In this document: positions 15,793 through 23,776 of the stretch, one piece after another
How positions within the stretch are numbered: position 1 is the first letter of the stretch
Layout of the letters: each line of letters opens with the position of its first letter
Assembly: GCA_021775835.1 (NCBI GenBank)
Contig: JAJFHC010000267.1
Coordinates: forward strand, 1-24,470
DNA from: Hyphomicrobiales bacterium
Lineage (GTDB): Bacteria; Pseudomonadota; Alphaproteobacteria; Rhizobiales; JAJFHC01
DNA length: 24,470 nt
Direction: 5' to 3'
Notes under the pieces: model-generated
The model's input: only the letters and a program-made list of their open reading frames with translations
Told to the model about the DNA's origin: nothing
The model's database searches: none
Translations under genes and position numbers: made by a program

Positions 15793-16763
15793 ACCTTCTG
15801 CCTGCGTGTCCTCTGCGGCAACTCCATGACGAACAGGCAGGTGACGACAATGGCAACTCCCAGCCATTGCACGGCTGTCAGCCATTCATTGACCAGCAAT
15901 ATGGCAAACAGGATCGTGAGCACCGGCTCGATAATGCTGAGCATTGAAGCGCGGGTTGTACCGATGATGGCGGCGCCGATGAAAAACAACAAGTAACCCA
16001 TAGTGAATGAGAATCCTGTGCTCAGGAGAGCGATCCAGCCTCTCAGGGTTTCGGGAACGGCAGCGGCGTCGATCAGTCCCAGGGCTGGCCCGATCGTCGC
16101 AACAACAATGAAACAGAGAGATGCCCATGCCGTCATGTAGAAATTGGCCGCTGCAGGACCGACCTGTCTTGATGCGCTGACAACCAGGAATACAAGGAAC
16201 GTCAAAGCGATGGCCCCGAGCAATGCCAGGCCGATGCCAATGGGATTGAGGTTCGCGAAGTCCACGGTCAGAACCAGGATCAATCCTGCCATGGCAAAGG
16301 CAATGCAGACAACGAGGGGGACCGTCAGCCGGTTTTCGCCGGTAAAATGGCCAACGACGGCAATCAGGACGGGGTGGATGAAGATGATCAGTATGGCCAG
16401 GCTGACATCGATGTAGGCGACGGCCCCCAACATGCCAATCGACGACAGAGCCTGGGCGCTGCCGGTCAGAGCGCTGCCGCGGAAGATCTGCCAGTTGAAT
16501 CTGAATTGCCCGCGTATGGCGAGAAACAACCCGAGGCCGATCATGCCGAGGATGCAGCGAATCGTGATGACGCCAAGCGGATTTGCACCTTCCTGGTAGG
16601 CGATCTTCGCGGCATTCGGCATCAGACCGACAAAAACCGCCCCGACAAGGATCACACCGATGCCGAAACCCTGGCGCGGCATGGGGGGAGATGGTGCGTG
16701 CGTCTCTGCCAAAATGGTTACCTGCTGATCAGAAGGGCGCCAATTCGGCGGAGATATCTCCAT
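15789..16763 (-). CDS. EamA/DMT superfamily transporter
   Basis: A 324-residue inner-membrane protein with about ten predicted helices in two EamA repeats. The first starts around GFGIGVILVGAVFVGLMPN, the second around IGLALLGAIALTFLVFLVV. Such proteins export or exchange metabolites, for example amino acids, but substrate cannot be inferred. The C-terminal region LVNEWLTAVQWLGVAIVV is typical. An ATG at 16763 is taken as start; a TTG two codons earlier is possible, and no convincing Shine-Dalgarno is visible for either, so the N-terminus is uncertain. It is convergent with the GlcG-like gene and divergent from the LuxR gene, which may regulate it. Confidence 0.88.
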   Translation of the reverse strand: MEISPPNWRPSDQQVTILAETHAPSPPMPRQGFGIGVILVGAVFVGLMPNAAKIAYQEGANPLGVITIRCILGMIGLGLFLAIRGQFRFNWQIFRGSALTGSAQALSSIGMLGAVAYIDVSLAILIIFIHPVLIAVVGHFTGENRLTVPLVVCIAFAMAGLILVLTVDFANLNPIGIGLALLGAIALTFLVFLVVSASRQVGPAAANFYMTAWASLCFIVVATIGPALGLIDAAAVPETLRGWIALLSTGFSFTMGYLLFFIGAAIIGTTRASMLSIIEPVLTILFAILLVNEWLTAVQWLGVAIVVTCLFVMELPQRTRRQKV

Positions 16764-16896
16764 TGGCAACGAAGGTTCGCCACACTCTAGGCCAATTTTG
16801 GCAATAATTTGAACATCTTTACCCGGCGCGGACCGAATGCTAGCCTCGTGTTGCAGATAATAGCAATTCTATGTGTGCCTTGCGGGAGCCTAGACC

Positions 16897-18042
16897 TTGC
16901 TACAATCGGAAATTCCACAATCAATTCTGTCTTTGCTCTATGCGACGACCACGGACCGTTCAAAATGGCGAATGTTCTGTGACGAGCTGAACGCATACAC
17001 CACCGTTCCGATCATGATGTTCGGGCATAATATCTGTACCAATGAAAGCCTTGGAATTATTGCCGGCGGGCTGGATCCGGTAGAACTGGACCGGTACCAC
17101 CAGCATTTTGCCGATCAGAACCCCTGGATGCACATGAACATGGTCATGCCGATGGGGGCGGTTGGCGTGTCGGACCAGGCTCTGGCGCGCGACAAACTGT
17201 TCAAGACTGAATTTTACAATGACTGGCTCCGCCCTCAGGAGGATATCGTCGGGGGTCCCGCCATGATGTGCTACCGGTCCGACGACAGCTTCGTGGCCAT
17301 GGCAGCAGCTTGCCCCGCGCGAAAAATCGACCAGGCCCTGCCCGACAGTCACAGCCTGTTTGAGGAACTGGCGCCTCATATGGAGCGCTCGATCAGGTTA
17401 TCGACGATGCTGTCCGATGACGGCGTGGTGTCTTTCCAGCATCTGGAAGCGAGCCGCCACGGGATCATTCTGGTGCGCAGAAGCGGCCGGATCGGATATG
17501 TGAATCCTGTTGCAGAGCGGATTATCTCACAATCCGGCGTGGTTTCCCTGAGGCTTGGAGACAGGTTGGCGACACAGAACGAAAACCTGCGCGCTTTCCT
17601 GGACACGGGGCTTGCCGCCATGTGCAAGAACCGGTTTGACCGTGTTCCCGAACCGCTGGCCGTGACCATCGCACCCTTCGGACTGTGTGTTTTTCACACT
17701 CATGTACTTCCCGCCGATGCCGAACACAATTTCCCCTGTACGGCGTGGACGGACCCGGTTGCCGGGTCAATTGTGATCGCCGGGCAATTCGGGGTGGATG
17801 GTGCCCGTTCGCATGAACAGATAGCAAAAGCCTTCGATGCGACACCCGCCGAAGCCCGGCTTGCGCAGGCTCTGGTCGACGGACTTTCGCTTTATGACTA
17901 CGCCGACACGAACAATCTCAGCCGGCATACGGTGCGCAACCACATGCGCGTTCTGCTACGGAAAACGGATTCACGAAATCAGGCTAGTTTCGTCCGCCTG
18001 ATGCATCAACTGGCATCGCCTTTCGAGGCATTTGACTCCTAG
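16897..18042 (+). CDS. LuxR family transcriptional regulator
   Basis: A 381-residue protein with a C-terminal LuxR/FixJ helix-turn-helix (about 305-370; core DATPAEARLAQALVDGLSLYDYAD then NNLSRHTVRNHMRVLLRK). The N-terminal part has no receiver-domain aspartate pattern; a segment GRIGYVNPVAERIISQSG (about 190-210) resembles a PAS-like sensor region. The start is a TTG at 16897 supported by GGGAG eight bases upstream; no ATG lies nearby in frame. Related architectures are common in Rhizobiales and their signals are mostly unknown. It is divergent from the EamA gene across about 130 bases that include a small palindrome GCCAATTTTGGC (16791-16802). Confidence 0.85.
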   Translation: MLQSEIPQSILSLLYATTTDRSKWRMFCDELNAYTTVPIMMFGHNICTNESLGIIAGGLDPVELDRYHQHFADQNPWMHMNMVMPMGAVGVSDQALARDKLFKTEFYNDWLRPQEDIVGGPAMMCYRSDDSFVAMAAACPARKIDQALPDSHSLFEELAPHMERSIRLSTMLSDDGVVSFQHLEASRHGIILVRRSGRIGYVNPVAERIISQSGVVSLRLGDRLATQNENLRAFLDTGLAAMCKNRFDRVPEPLAVTIAPFGLCVFHTHVLPADAEHNFPCTAWTDPVAGSIVIAGQFGVDGARSHEQIAKAFDATPAEARLAQALVDGLSLYDYADTNNLSRHTVRNHMRVLLRKTDSRNQASFVRLMHQLASPFEAFDS

Positions 18043-18048
18043 GAACTC

Positions 18049-18067
18049 CGCCTGACGTGGTCAGGCG
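18049..18067 (+). terminator. Short hairpin after the LuxR gene
   Basis: CGCCTGAC-GTG-GTCAGGCG forms a perfect 8-bp stem with a three-base loop, six bases after the LuxR stop codon. No T-run follows on either strand, so it may be a weak or rho-assisted terminator, or only a 3'-end stabilising structure. Confidence 0.4.
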
Positions 18068-18100
18068 TCCCCAAGACCACTTTACAATGCTGTGTAGAAT

Positions 18101-18118
18101 ATGACGCATTTGCGTCAT
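18101..18118. promoter_or_regulatory. Perfect inverted repeat upstream of the secreted-protein pair
   Basis: ATGACGCA-TT-TGCGTCAT has 8-bp arms without mismatch around a two-base centre. It lies about 80 bases before the ATG of the first secreted-protein gene and 59 bases after the LuxR stop. Form and place fit a dimeric regulator-binding site; the binding protein is unknown, and the adjacent LuxR-type protein is one candidate. Confidence 0.55.
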
Positions 18119-18196
18119 GTAATTCGGATTGCGGCCCTCCATGTTTGAATCGTGCCAATGCAACGGCATAGGAGAACTTCAACGGAGGGCCAGGCC

Positions 18197-18703
18197 ATGA
18201 GAATTCACCCAGGAGTCTTGATAACTGCCGTCATTTTCATTGCCGGCGCCGTTGTTACGGCCGAGGCGAGTGACGAGGGGTCCTCGGGCGGCACGACGAC
18301 ATCACCATCGAACTCCAGAGCCGGCACGCTTATACAAACAGATAACTTCCCTAGCCGTCAGGGCATTGTCCTCAACCGGGTCGATGCCGCGAAGTACAAG
18401 CGTTCCCGAATAGTGCTGCGTAAGGCTATAGCTCGGTTCAACCTGTTGTCACGGAAGGCGAAACGGGGTCTCACACCGAACCTCAAGGCATCCCTGAAAC
18501 GCTCGCTTAAGACTATTCGTGGTCATGCCGGGGTTATTCGATCCTTATCAAGAAAAGCAAACAATACCAAAGCTACGAGACTTGCTTCACAGATGATCAT
18601 TGATGACGATGTCGCGGGTCGGGTACCAGCGATCCAGGCCGCTGCGCGGCGCTTGTCCGGTCTTGAATCGCAACTGACGATATCCCACGAACCACTCAAC
18701 TAG
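18197..18703 (+). CDS. Secreted basic protein of unknown function
   Basis: Not recognised. A 168-residue protein with a Sec signal peptide (about 1-24, cleavage near AEAS). A short Ser/Thr/Gly-rich stretch (DEGSSGGTTTSPSNS) follows, then a strongly basic, probably helical body with many Lys and Arg (roughly 65-125). There are no cysteines in the mature part. The start at 18197 is set by GGAGG eight bases upstream and by the signal peptide; a frame from 18152 is also open. The next gene follows after 48 bases, so the two are probably one transcription unit of exported proteins. It could act in the periplasm or outside the cell. By eye its base use is less GC-rich than the neighbouring metabolic genes. 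Confidence 0.75.
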   Translation: MRIHPGVLITAVIFIAGAVVTAEASDEGSSGGTTTSPSNSRAGTLIQTDNFPSRQGIVLNRVDAAKYKRSRIVLRKAIARFNLLSRKAKRGLTPNLKASLKRSLKTIRGHAGVIRSLSRKANNTKATRLASQMIIDDDVAGRVPAIQAAARRLSGLESQLTISHEPLN

Positions 18704-18751
18704 GGATAGGTCGCATACAGGGAACCGTCGCCGAAATCCTGGAGGGAAATA

Positions 18752-19591
18752 ATGAAATATTTTCAAGCAATCCTGCTAACTGTGATCATGGTTTTGGCCT
18801 TCGCCATGCCAACGGTTGCGAAGGAATATCGCAAATGCCCCTTCAACCTGGAGGTGAGTGGGGCAGGATTGACGAAACGCGTTCTTCCCGACTCCGACTT
18901 TGTCGCTTGGGCACGACAATCCTATGCAAGTGAGGCAAACGACAGACTTAACAATCTAGCCCAAACCTGCAGTTGCGATGCGTTCACGGGCAAGCGCTGT
19001 ATCCGAACTGTGGGTCGTTGCGTTGCGAAATCCGCTGACGGAGATTCCAGCCGTTATGGGCAAGGTCTCGCCGGTTACAAACTCAGGGGACGAACAAAAG
19101 GGCGTACCATTTTGATGGATCAGATCTGCAGCAGCCGGACGCTGGGAACAGATTTTCAACGCAGAGCAGCGGACATCAGACTCGACAAACGTGTGATCAA
19201 CCGTTTTCAGGTTGCGATCAAATATCAAGGCGGCGGCAAAGGCCGCTGCGATTCGAAAACACTTTTCGGACCCCTGAACCTGACAGTTTATTGCAAGAGG
19301 CCCAGCGGCCAAAACGGGAACACTGTGATTTCTTCGAATCGCTGGGTTTTCAATCGATTCCTGGCAAGGCCCAAATGCCAACGCGAACTGGTGGTAGGTA
19401 TGCGCGGTACCTCAAAAACCGATGCCGAAAAGAAAGCGGCCCATCTCTGGTCGGAGCAGGCTGACATTCAGTTCGGCAGAAGGTTTGCCAACTGGAATAA
19501 GGCAAAAGACAGTGTCTTCCGGTGCAGAAAAGCCTTGCAGGGACAACTTCGCTACACATGTCTTTTGCATGCAAAACCGTGTGATGGATAG
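18752..19591 (+). CDS. Secreted cysteine-rich protein of unknown function
   Basis: Not recognised. A 279-residue protein with a clear Sec signal peptide (about 1-23, ending PTVA-KEY). The mature part has 12 cysteines spread over its length, including TCSC near residue 72 and pairs near the C-terminus, suggesting several disulfides. It is rich in Arg, Lys and Gly. No catalytic motif was identified. GGAGG six bases before the ATG gives a firm start. It lies 48 bases after the basic secreted protein and runs convergently into the VOC gene with a four-base gap. Codon and base use look less GC-rich than the flanking genes, which suggests a lineage-specific or transferred pair. Confidence 0.78.
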   Translation: MKYFQAILLTVIMVLAFAMPTVAKEYRKCPFNLEVSGAGLTKRVLPDSDFVAWARQSYASEANDRLNNLAQTCSCDAFTGKRCIRTVGRCVAKSADGDSSRYGQGLAGYKLRGRTKGRTILMDQICSSRTLGTDFQRRAADIRLDKRVINRFQVAIKYQGGGKGRCDSKTLFGPLNLTVYCKRPSGQNGNTVISSNRWVFNRFLARPKCQRELVVGMRGTSKTDAEKKAAHLWSEQADIQFGRRFANWNKAKDSVFRCRKALQGQLRYTCLLHAKPCDG

Positions 19592-19595
19592 TCCT

Positions 19596-19988
19596 TTAGG
19601 GTGAATTGTTGCCTTCGCGCGGAAAGGTCACCACTTCAATCTTGTTGCCATCGGGATCGCGAATGAAAGCCCCAAAGTAGGATGTCAGTTCACCCTGACG
19701 GACGCCGGGCATACCGTCACTTCGGCCGCCGTGAGAGACGGCGCGCTTATGGAAATCGACGACAACCTCGCGGTTCTGGGCCCGCAGGCAAACATGGCTG
19801 CCGGTGTCCTCGGTCACCGATGTCATGTGTGGCCGGGCGTTGAGCCAGAACTCGGGATATCTCCTGCCGAATCCGACAGTGCGTTCCCGGTCCGCCAGAC
19901 GCGTGAATCCCAGCGGTTGCAGTACGTGTTCGTAAAACATGGCGCTTGCGGCCAGGTCAGTAACGGCAATTGAAACATGGTCAATCAT
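19596..19988 (-). CDS. VOC family protein (glyoxalase/bleomycin-resistance fold)
   Basis: A 130-residue protein of the vicinal oxygen chelate fold. It opens with IDHVSIAVTDLAASAMFYEHVL, the usual first strand and helix. His4 and the His in SHVCLRA, together with the Glu in NKIEVV, are candidate metal ligands. The ending FIRDPDGNKIEVV is the hallmark C-terminal motif. Members include glyoxalases, dioxygenases and resistance proteins; the substrate here is open. CAGGAG six bases before the ATG supports the start. Its ribosome-binding site lies where the truncated methyltransferase gene ends, so a deletion may have joined the two. Confidence 0.9.
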   Translation of the reverse strand: MIDHVSIAVTDLAASAMFYEHVLQPLGFTRLADRERTVGFGRRYPEFWLNARPHMTSVTEDTGSHVCLRAQNREVVVDFHKRAVSHGGRSDGMPGVRQGELTSYFGAFIRDPDGNKIEVVTFPREGNNSP

Positions 19989-20000
19989 GGCATGCTCCTG

Positions 20001-20360
20001 TCATGGGTGCCGCGGTCGGCTGCATGCCACCACATCGATCGATGCGTCTTCCAGGGCGATCGCTTCGGCTGACCCTGCCAGGCTGCGGACGTCGGGATGG
20101 TTTGCTTCGAGGGTCTTTCTCATGGCGTCGACCGGTTCGACGGCCGAGACGTCGGCACCGGTGGCAACAAGCCGTGAGGTGAATTTTCCCGTTCCGGCGC
20201 CGAGGTCCAGTGCCGCGCGTTGTGTGGAAAGCCCGAGAGTGTCCCGCAGCCAGGTATCAATGGCGGCCGGGTAATCGGGGCGACCGCTTTCATAAGCAGC
20301 GGATGCCCGGGCATAACCCCGGGCTGCTGCCTTGTGAATAGGTTTGTGTTCGCTTGTCAT
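20001..20360 (-). pseudogene. Truncated class I SAM-dependent methyltransferase
   Basis: Only the N-terminal 119 residues of a methyltransferase that normally has about 250-270. The SAM-binding motif I is intact (LDLGAGTGKFTSRL), followed by the acidic strand-2 region (AVEP) and the segment ending in SIDVVAC. In full-length relatives this is followed by a conserved AQAFHWF-like block. Here the frame instead ends in SRPRHP and stops at the leader of the VOC gene. The C-terminal catalytic/substrate half is absent and no other frame restores it, so a deletion is more likely than a frameshift. It lies 29 bases after the deacetylase gene and 12 bases before the VOC gene. It could still be translated but is unlikely to be active. 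Confidence 0.8.
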
Positions 20361-20389
20361 GACTCTGTTTGTCGACGCAATTGCAACAG

Positions 20390-21310
20390 TTACCCGTCTC
20401 CTTCAAACCCATGATGTTCCGCCCAATGGCGCGCGATGTCGTCGCGCCGGCAGATCCAGACGTTGTCGTGACCGATCATGTAGTCGAGCATCCGAGTCAA
20501 TGCGGAAATCCTGCCGGGCCGGCCCAGAAGCCGGGCATGGAGACCGATTGTCAGCATTTTCGGACTGGTCTCCCCTTCAGCGTAGAGACAGTCGAAAGAG
20601 TCCTTCACATATGTGAAAAACTCGTCGGCGACCTGGTAGCCCTGGCAGCGGGCGAATCGGGAATCGTTGGTGTCGAGCGAGTAGGGCAGGATGAGATGAG
20701 GGCGACCGAAATCCGTCGTCCAGTAAGGCAGCTCGTCATTGTAGGCATCGGAATCGTATAGAAAGTCTCCCTGTTCGACGAGCAGCCGACGGGTGTTCAT
20801 GCTTGGCAGTCCCGCGTAATAGCCAAGTGGTGGCTTTCCCGTCAGCTGGACGATCTGTTTAACTGAACGGGCTATGTATTCGCGCTCCTGATCCTCACTC
20901 AGCGCTGAAAAGTCGATCCAGCGCCAGCCATGGGGCTGGAGATCGAAGCCGGCCTCGATCATGGCGTCGAGAGCATGAGGGTTCGCTTCCGCCGCGGCGC
21001 CCACGAGGTTCACGGTGCCGGTGAGACCCCGGTCCGTGAAGGCTTTCAGGAGGCGCCAGTAGCCGACCCGGCTGCCGAACTCGTAACTCGATTCAATGTT
21101 GAGATCGCGCCCGCCGATGCGAGAGTCGACAACGACATCGGAGATACGGGATTCCGAGCGGTCATCGCCGTTCAGAATGCAGAGCTCCGCGCCTTCCTCG
21201 TAGTTGATGCAGAAGTTGACGGCGATACGGGCTCCATCCGGCCAGTTGGCCCTGGGCGGGGCGCCGCGATAACCGACCAGATCGCGCGACGGCTGCGGCC
21301 TTTCCGACAT
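20390..21310 (-). CDS. Polysaccharide deacetylase family protein, PuuE-like
   Basis: A 306-residue NodB-fold hydrolase. Features shared with the PuuE (cofactor-independent allantoinase-like) branch are RDLVGYRGAPPRANWPDGARIAV near the N-terminus, NYEEGAE, the LQPHGWRWIDF motif with its conserved His, and LGYYAGLPSMNTRRLLVEQG followed by FLYDSDAYNDELPYW. The family removes acyl groups or opens amide rings; allantoin is one possible substrate, but no other purine-degradation gene is visible here. An ATG eleven codons upstream is in frame; AGGGAG seven bases before 21310 favours the start given. First gene of a minus-strand trio with the methyltransferase remnant and the VOC gene. Confidence 0.87.
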   Translation of the reverse strand: MSERPQPSRDLVGYRGAPPRANWPDGARIAVNFCINYEEGAELCILNGDDRSESRISDVVVDSRIGGRDLNIESSYEFGSRVGYWRLLKAFTDRGLTGTVNLVGAAAEANPHALDAMIEAGFDLQPHGWRWIDFSALSEDQEREYIARSVKQIVQLTGKPPLGYYAGLPSMNTRRLLVEQGDFLYDSDAYNDELPYWTTDFGRPHLILPYSLDTNDSRFARCQGYQVADEFFTYVKDSFDCLYAEGETSPKMLTIGLHARLLGRPGRISALTRMLDYMIGHDNVWICRRDDIARHWAEHHGFEGDG

Positions 21311-21389
21311 GGGGATACTCCCTTTGAGACAATTCTCCGGCACCTGAAGGTTTCCGCTCTCCGTCGGAAGGACCTTGCATGTTTGTCTG

Positions 21390-21418
21390 AATATTTTGTG
21401 ACAGTGTTATGCGTTCAA
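21390..21418 (-). promoter_or_regulatory. Weak candidate promoter for the PuuE-like gene
   Basis: On the minus strand, TTGAAC (21418-21413) and AATATT (21395-21390) are 17 bases apart; each matches 4 of 6 consensus bases. It lies about 80 bases before the start codon of the deacetylase gene, in the 198-base divergent region. No other strong signal was seen there. Confidence 0.33.
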
Positions 21419-21508
21419 CGCAATGCTGCTGCGCCCAAACACCCCTGCCCAAACAGCGGACGGGTCCCTACATTCAAACTCAATTCAGGTACACAACAGG
21501 AGTTAACA

Positions 21509-21754
21509 ATGAGCGTCACGAACGCTAACGAATTCGAGTCCGCGCTGCACGGCAGCAACAGCAAGTCCGGTGGTTTGAGCGCCACGTTCCAGAAGATTTT
21601 CCAGGCCATGGTCAATGCCCGCATGAACGAAGCACGGGTTCACATCGTGCAGGTTCTCCGTCAAAGAAGTGATGCCGAGCTGACGGCAATGGGGTACACC
21701 GGTGACGACATCACCAACATTCGCGCCGGTCGGTTTGTGGTTATTTCCAACTAG
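21509..21754 (+). CDS. Small DUF1127-like protein
   Basis: An 81-residue protein. The C-terminal half, around VLRQRSDAELTAMGYTGDDI, resembles the DUF1127 motif (a short arginine-containing helix, L.D.ELa.mGl, then an acidic pair and Ile). DUF1127 proteins are abundant in alphaproteobacteria; some bind RNA and influence stress or nutrient responses. AGGAG six bases before the ATG at 21509 marks the start; the frame stays open far upstream but antisense to the deacetylase gene. The N-terminal half (Ser/Asn/Gly-rich, then an amphipathic stretch) is not part of the usual short forms. It is convergent with the aldehyde dehydrogenase gene, 17 bases apart. Confidence 0.75.
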   Translation: MSVTNANEFESALHGSNSKSGGLSATFQKIFQAMVNARMNEARVHIVQVLRQRSDAELTAMGYTGDDITNIRAGRFVVISN

Positions 21755-21771
21755 GTTTTCCTACCGCAAGG

Positions 21772-23256
21772 TCAGCGCATGACGAATGGGTTGCCCATTG
21801 GTTCCGATGAGGTGTTGATCCAGATGGTCTTGGGCCGGGTGTAATCAAATATCGCCTGGAACCCGGATTCACGCCCGGTGCCGCTGTCTCCGAACCCGCC
21901 GAATTCGGCGATCGGAGACACGACCCGGTAGGTATTGATCCAGACGATGCCGGCACGAACGGCCTTGGAGACGCGCATTGCCCTTCCGATATCCCGGGTG
22001 AAGATACCCGACGCCAGGCCGTATTTCGTATCGTTGGCCAGTCTGATCACTTCGTCTTCGTCACGGAAGCGCTGAACGCTGAGAACCGGTCCGAACAACT
22101 CGGTATCGACGATTCCCAAGTCCTGTCTGGGGCAGTCGAGGATCGTCGGTTGATAGTAGTAGCCGGCATTCATCTCCTTGGGCCGGGCACCGCCGTGGCG
22201 CAACGTGGCGCCTTCGCCCAACGCCTTTTCAACTTCGGTTTCAATGTGATCGAGTTGGGCGCGTGTGGCCAGAGGGCCCATCTGCGTGTCTTCCTCCAGC
22301 GGATCTCCAATCTGGATCTTGCTGGCTTTCTCGACCAGGCCGTCAATAAAGCCGTCAGCGACGCTTTCCTGAACGTACAGGCGTGAACCGGCCACGCAGC
22401 TTTGCCCGGTCGCCCCAAAAATTCCCGCGACCACGCCGTTGGAGGCGCTTTCAAGATCTGCGTCTTCGAACACCATAACGGGCGATTTGCCGCCCAGCTC
22501 GAGGGAAACTTCAGCAAAGTTTTCCGCAGCATTGTGCATGATGTTGCGCGCCGTGCCCGGGCCACCGGTGAAGCTGATCCGGTTGACCTTGGGATGTGAC
22601 GTCAATATCCGGCCGCACGGGTCACCGAAGCCGGTCACGATGTTGACGACCCCGTCGGGGATACCCGCCTCGGCAACCAGTTTGCCGAATTCAAGCACCG
22701 GTGCAGAGGCATGTTCGGAGGCTTTCAGGACGACCGTGTTGCCGGCCGCCAATGCCGGGCCAACCTTGACGGCGGTGAGAAACAGCTGTGAATTCCAGGG
22801 CACGACCGCGGCCACGACGCCAAGGGGTTCGCGGTTTGTGAAGACACACAGATCGGGTTTGTCGATCGGGAACGTGTCGCCATGGATCTTGTCGGCGAGG
22901 CCAGCGTTGTAGTGAAAAAAGTCGGCAATGTACTTGGCCTGCCAGCGGGTCTCCTTGAACATCTTGCCGGTGTCGATGGTCTCCGTCCGGCCCAGATGCT
23001 CAGACTGATCCGCCAGAAGATCTCCCAGTTTTCTAAGGAGTTTACCGCGTTCTGACGCCGTGGTTTTCGACCACGGCCCTTCGGTGAAGGCCCGGTGGGC
23101 GGCCTGAACGGCCCGGTCGACGTCTTCGGCGGTTGCCGACGGGATTTCGGCCCAGGCTTGCTCGGTTGCCGGGTTGATGCTCTCGAACGTGCTGCCATCC
23201 TGGGCATCGACCCATTTCCCGTCGATGAGCATCTGGTAGCGTTTGAGACCTGTCAT
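21772..23256 (-). CDS. NAD(P)-dependent aldehyde dehydrogenase
   Basis: A 494-residue member of the aldehyde dehydrogenase superfamily, full length. It oxidises an aldehyde to the acid with NAD(P)+. The catalytic Cys287 lies in GQSCVAGSR, the general base Glu253 in SLELGGKSP, and the oxyanion Asn155 in VVPWNSQLF. The nucleotide-binding TGGPGTAR segment (230-237) is present. The sequence resembles betaine-aldehyde/gamma-aminobutyraldehyde-type enzymes, but the substrate is not fixed by these motifs. AGGGGAT precedes the ATG. It is divergent from the RidA gene (130 bases between) and convergent with the DUF1127-like gene. Confidence 0.95.
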   Translation of the reverse strand: MTGLKRYQMLIDGKWVDAQDGSTFESINPATEQAWAEIPSATAEDVDRAVQAAHRAFTEGPWSKTTASERGKLLRKLGDLLADQSEHLGRTETIDTGKMFKETRWQAKYIADFFHYNAGLADKIHGDTFPIDKPDLCVFTNREPLGVVAAVVPWNSQLFLTAVKVGPALAAGNTVVLKASEHASAPVLEFGKLVAEAGIPDGVVNIVTGFGDPCGRILTSHPKVNRISFTGGPGTARNIMHNAAENFAEVSLELGGKSPVMVFEDADLESASNGVVAGIFGATGQSCVAGSRLYVQESVADGFIDGLVEKASKIQIGDPLEEDTQMGPLATRAQLDHIETEVEKALGEGATLRHGGARPKEMNAGYYYQPTILDCPRQDLGIVDTELFGPVLSVQRFRDEDEVIRLANDTKYGLASGIFTRDIGRAMRVSKAVRAGIVWINTYRVVSPIAEFGGFGDSGTGRESGFQAIFDYTRPKTIWINTSSEPMGNPFVMR

Positions 23257-23386
23257 GGCTTATCCCCTGTTGCGATGGTGTTGTTTGCTGGCGGGCAGCA
23301 TATGACGAGGTTCGCGATTGCAGCAAGCCTGTCATGACGTATGCTTGCCACGGTTTGAATTTCAGTTAGCACAAGGTGATGCAGAG

Positions 23387-23776
23387 ATGGCGAAAAAGGC
23401 GGAGGTGATTGGGGACCCAGTGGTGATCGGCGGGCGTACCCTGTCCCTGTCGAGGGCGATGCGGGCGGGGGATTTCGTGTTTCTCACCGGTCAGGTGCCG
23501 TTCAAGGATGGCGTGCCCATGACGACAGGGTCGATCGAAGAGCAAACACGGGTGACGCTCGATCTGATCGGCGAAACCCTTGAACAGGCGGGATGTGACT
23601 ACGGGGATGTGGTCAAGTCCATGGTCTGGCTTCGGGACCGGGCTGACTTTCCGGGATTCAATGCGGTCTACGGAGAGTACTTTCCACAAAATCCGCCGAC
23701 ACGATCAGGCGTGGTCAGCGACCTTCTGGTCGACGTGCGGGTCGAGATAGAAGTGGTTGCCTACAAGCCGCAGTGA
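23387..23776 (+). CDS. RidA family protein (YjgF/YER057c/UK114)
   Basis: A 129-residue protein of the Rid family, which hydrolyses reactive enamines/imines released by PLP enzymes or amine-oxidising enzymes. The key arginine is present (PPTRSG, Arg106) and a Glu sits in VEIEVVAY; the cysteine found after RS in archetypal RidA is replaced by Gly, so it may belong to another Rid subgroup. The FVFLTGQVPFKDG block is characteristic. The frame is open further upstream, but AAGGTGAT and the usual family length favour the ATG at 23387. Divergent from the aldehyde dehydrogenase gene, 208 bases before the amidotransferase gene on the same strand. Confidence 0.9.
   Translation: MAKKAEVIGDPVVIGGRTLSLSRAMRAGDFVFLTGQVPFKDGVPMTTGSIEEQTRVTLDLIGETLEQAGCDYGDVVKSMVWLRDRADFPGFNAVYGEYFPQNPPTRSGVVSDLLVDVRVEIEVVAYKPQ

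Noticed and set aside
16791..16802. Palindrome GCCAATTTTGGC between the EamA and LuxR genes
   Set aside because: Five-base arms are too short to call an operator without comparative data, and no well-spaced promoter was found next to it.
20390..21310. Purine (allantoin) degradation locus
   Set aside because: Only the PuuE-like protein points that way; no uricase, transthyretin-like, allantoicase or ureidoglycolate genes are in the window.
20930..21508. Upstream part of the frame that contains the DUF1127-like protein
   Set aside because: This portion is antisense to the PuuE-like gene; the Shine-Dalgarno at 21498-21502 places the true start at 21509.
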